Origin: CAYMAX01 sp964388595
GTDB lineage: Bacteria; Bacteroidota; Bacteroidia; Bacteroidales; UBA932
NCBI GenBank assembly: GCA_964388595.1
Contig: CAYMAX010000084.1
Coordinates: forward strand, 1 to 5,340
DNA length: 5,340 bases
Direction of reading: 5' to 3'
Position numbers and translations under genes: made by a program
In this document: positions 5,250-5,340 of the stretch, piece after piece
Layout of the letters: each line of letters begins with the position of its first letter
Position numbering within the stretch: the first letter of the stretch is position 1
Notes under the pieces: model-generated
Seen by the model: the letters and a program-made list of their open reading frames with translations, nothing else
Databases searched by the model: none
What the model was told of the DNA's origin: nothing

Positions 5250-5340
5250 TTAGACAAAGCAACCTGGTTTATATCCGAGTTTCTCGCCGTGTGCATAAGC
5301 AACGCTGGCTTCAGAATTTCGACAAAGAGCCTTGAGCGCC
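5250..5340 (-). CDS. Possible 3' end of a reverse-strand gene, unidentified
   Basis: On the reverse strand a frame is open from the right edge to TAA at 5250-5252. It gives 29 residues starting ALKALCRNSEAS and ending LGYKPGCFV. Composition and codon choice look protein-like. The dyad at 5216-5235 and a short hairpin with T-run at 5188-5207 follow its stop, as expected for a gene end. I do not recognise the family. Two other frames are also open here: the reverse frame ending at TGA 5213-5215 and a forward frame from ATG 5208. The choice is therefore uncertain. Confidence 0.25.
   Translation of the reverse strand, partial: ALKALCRNSEASVAYAHGEKLGYKPGCFV

Noticed and set aside
5208..5340. Forward frame from ATG 5208 open to the right edge
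   Set aside because: No ribosome site ahead of the ATG, which lies next to the short hairpin, and competing reverse frames are at least as plausible.

Overview
The window looks like chromosomal DNA from a methanogenic archaeon of the Methanosarcinales type, perhaps Methanothrix (Methanosaeta)-like. This is inferred from family resemblance: the GGYIVAGS/KTDSQGN surface repeats and the GKYDEAI...DKAIEIDP tetratricopeptide repeats are typical of those genomes. AT-rich TATA-like boxes and GGAGG ribosome sites sit ahead of the genes. No rRNA, tRNA, CRISPR array or recognisable insertion sequence was seen.

Layout, left to right. (1) Positions 1-401 (+) hold the 3' end of a repeat protein of beta-propeller type, cut by the left edge. 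(2) Positions 402-502 form a convergent intergenic gap with a hairpin and T-run. (3) Positions 503-3667 (-) hold a very large multidomain protein. It has N-terminal 22-residue repeats, an alpha/beta-hydrolase-like domain, a Ser/Gln-rich linker, a bacterial-type SH3 domain, a second linker, a conserved C-terminal region and a two-cysteine tail. Its reading frame continues upstream to 3737 through an evident lipoprotein signal peptide. That stretch has no standard start codon, and the triplet at the ideal distance from the GGAGG is TAG. (4) Positions 3740-3851 carry the promoter and ribosome site of the large gene plus an imperfect inverted repeat. (5) Positions 3852-4109 (-) encode a small secreted 85-residue protein. 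(6) Positions 4110-4478 are a divergent regulatory gap. (7) Positions 4479-5138 (+) encode a secreted or membrane-anchored protein with five tandem TPR units. (8) Positions 5139-5340 hold a perfect dyad, a weak reverse-strand terminator-like element and possibly the 3' end of a reverse-strand gene running off the right edge.

All four supported genes appear to encode exported or envelope proteins: a surface repeat protein, a lipid-anchored hydrolase/SH3 protein, a small secreted protein and an exported TPR protein. A shared envelope role is an inference from signal peptides and neighbourhood only. Each gene seems to have its own promoter, so this is a cluster and not a single operon. The strongest oddity is the missing start codon of the large lipoprotein gene. 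The most novel content is that protein's domain architecture.
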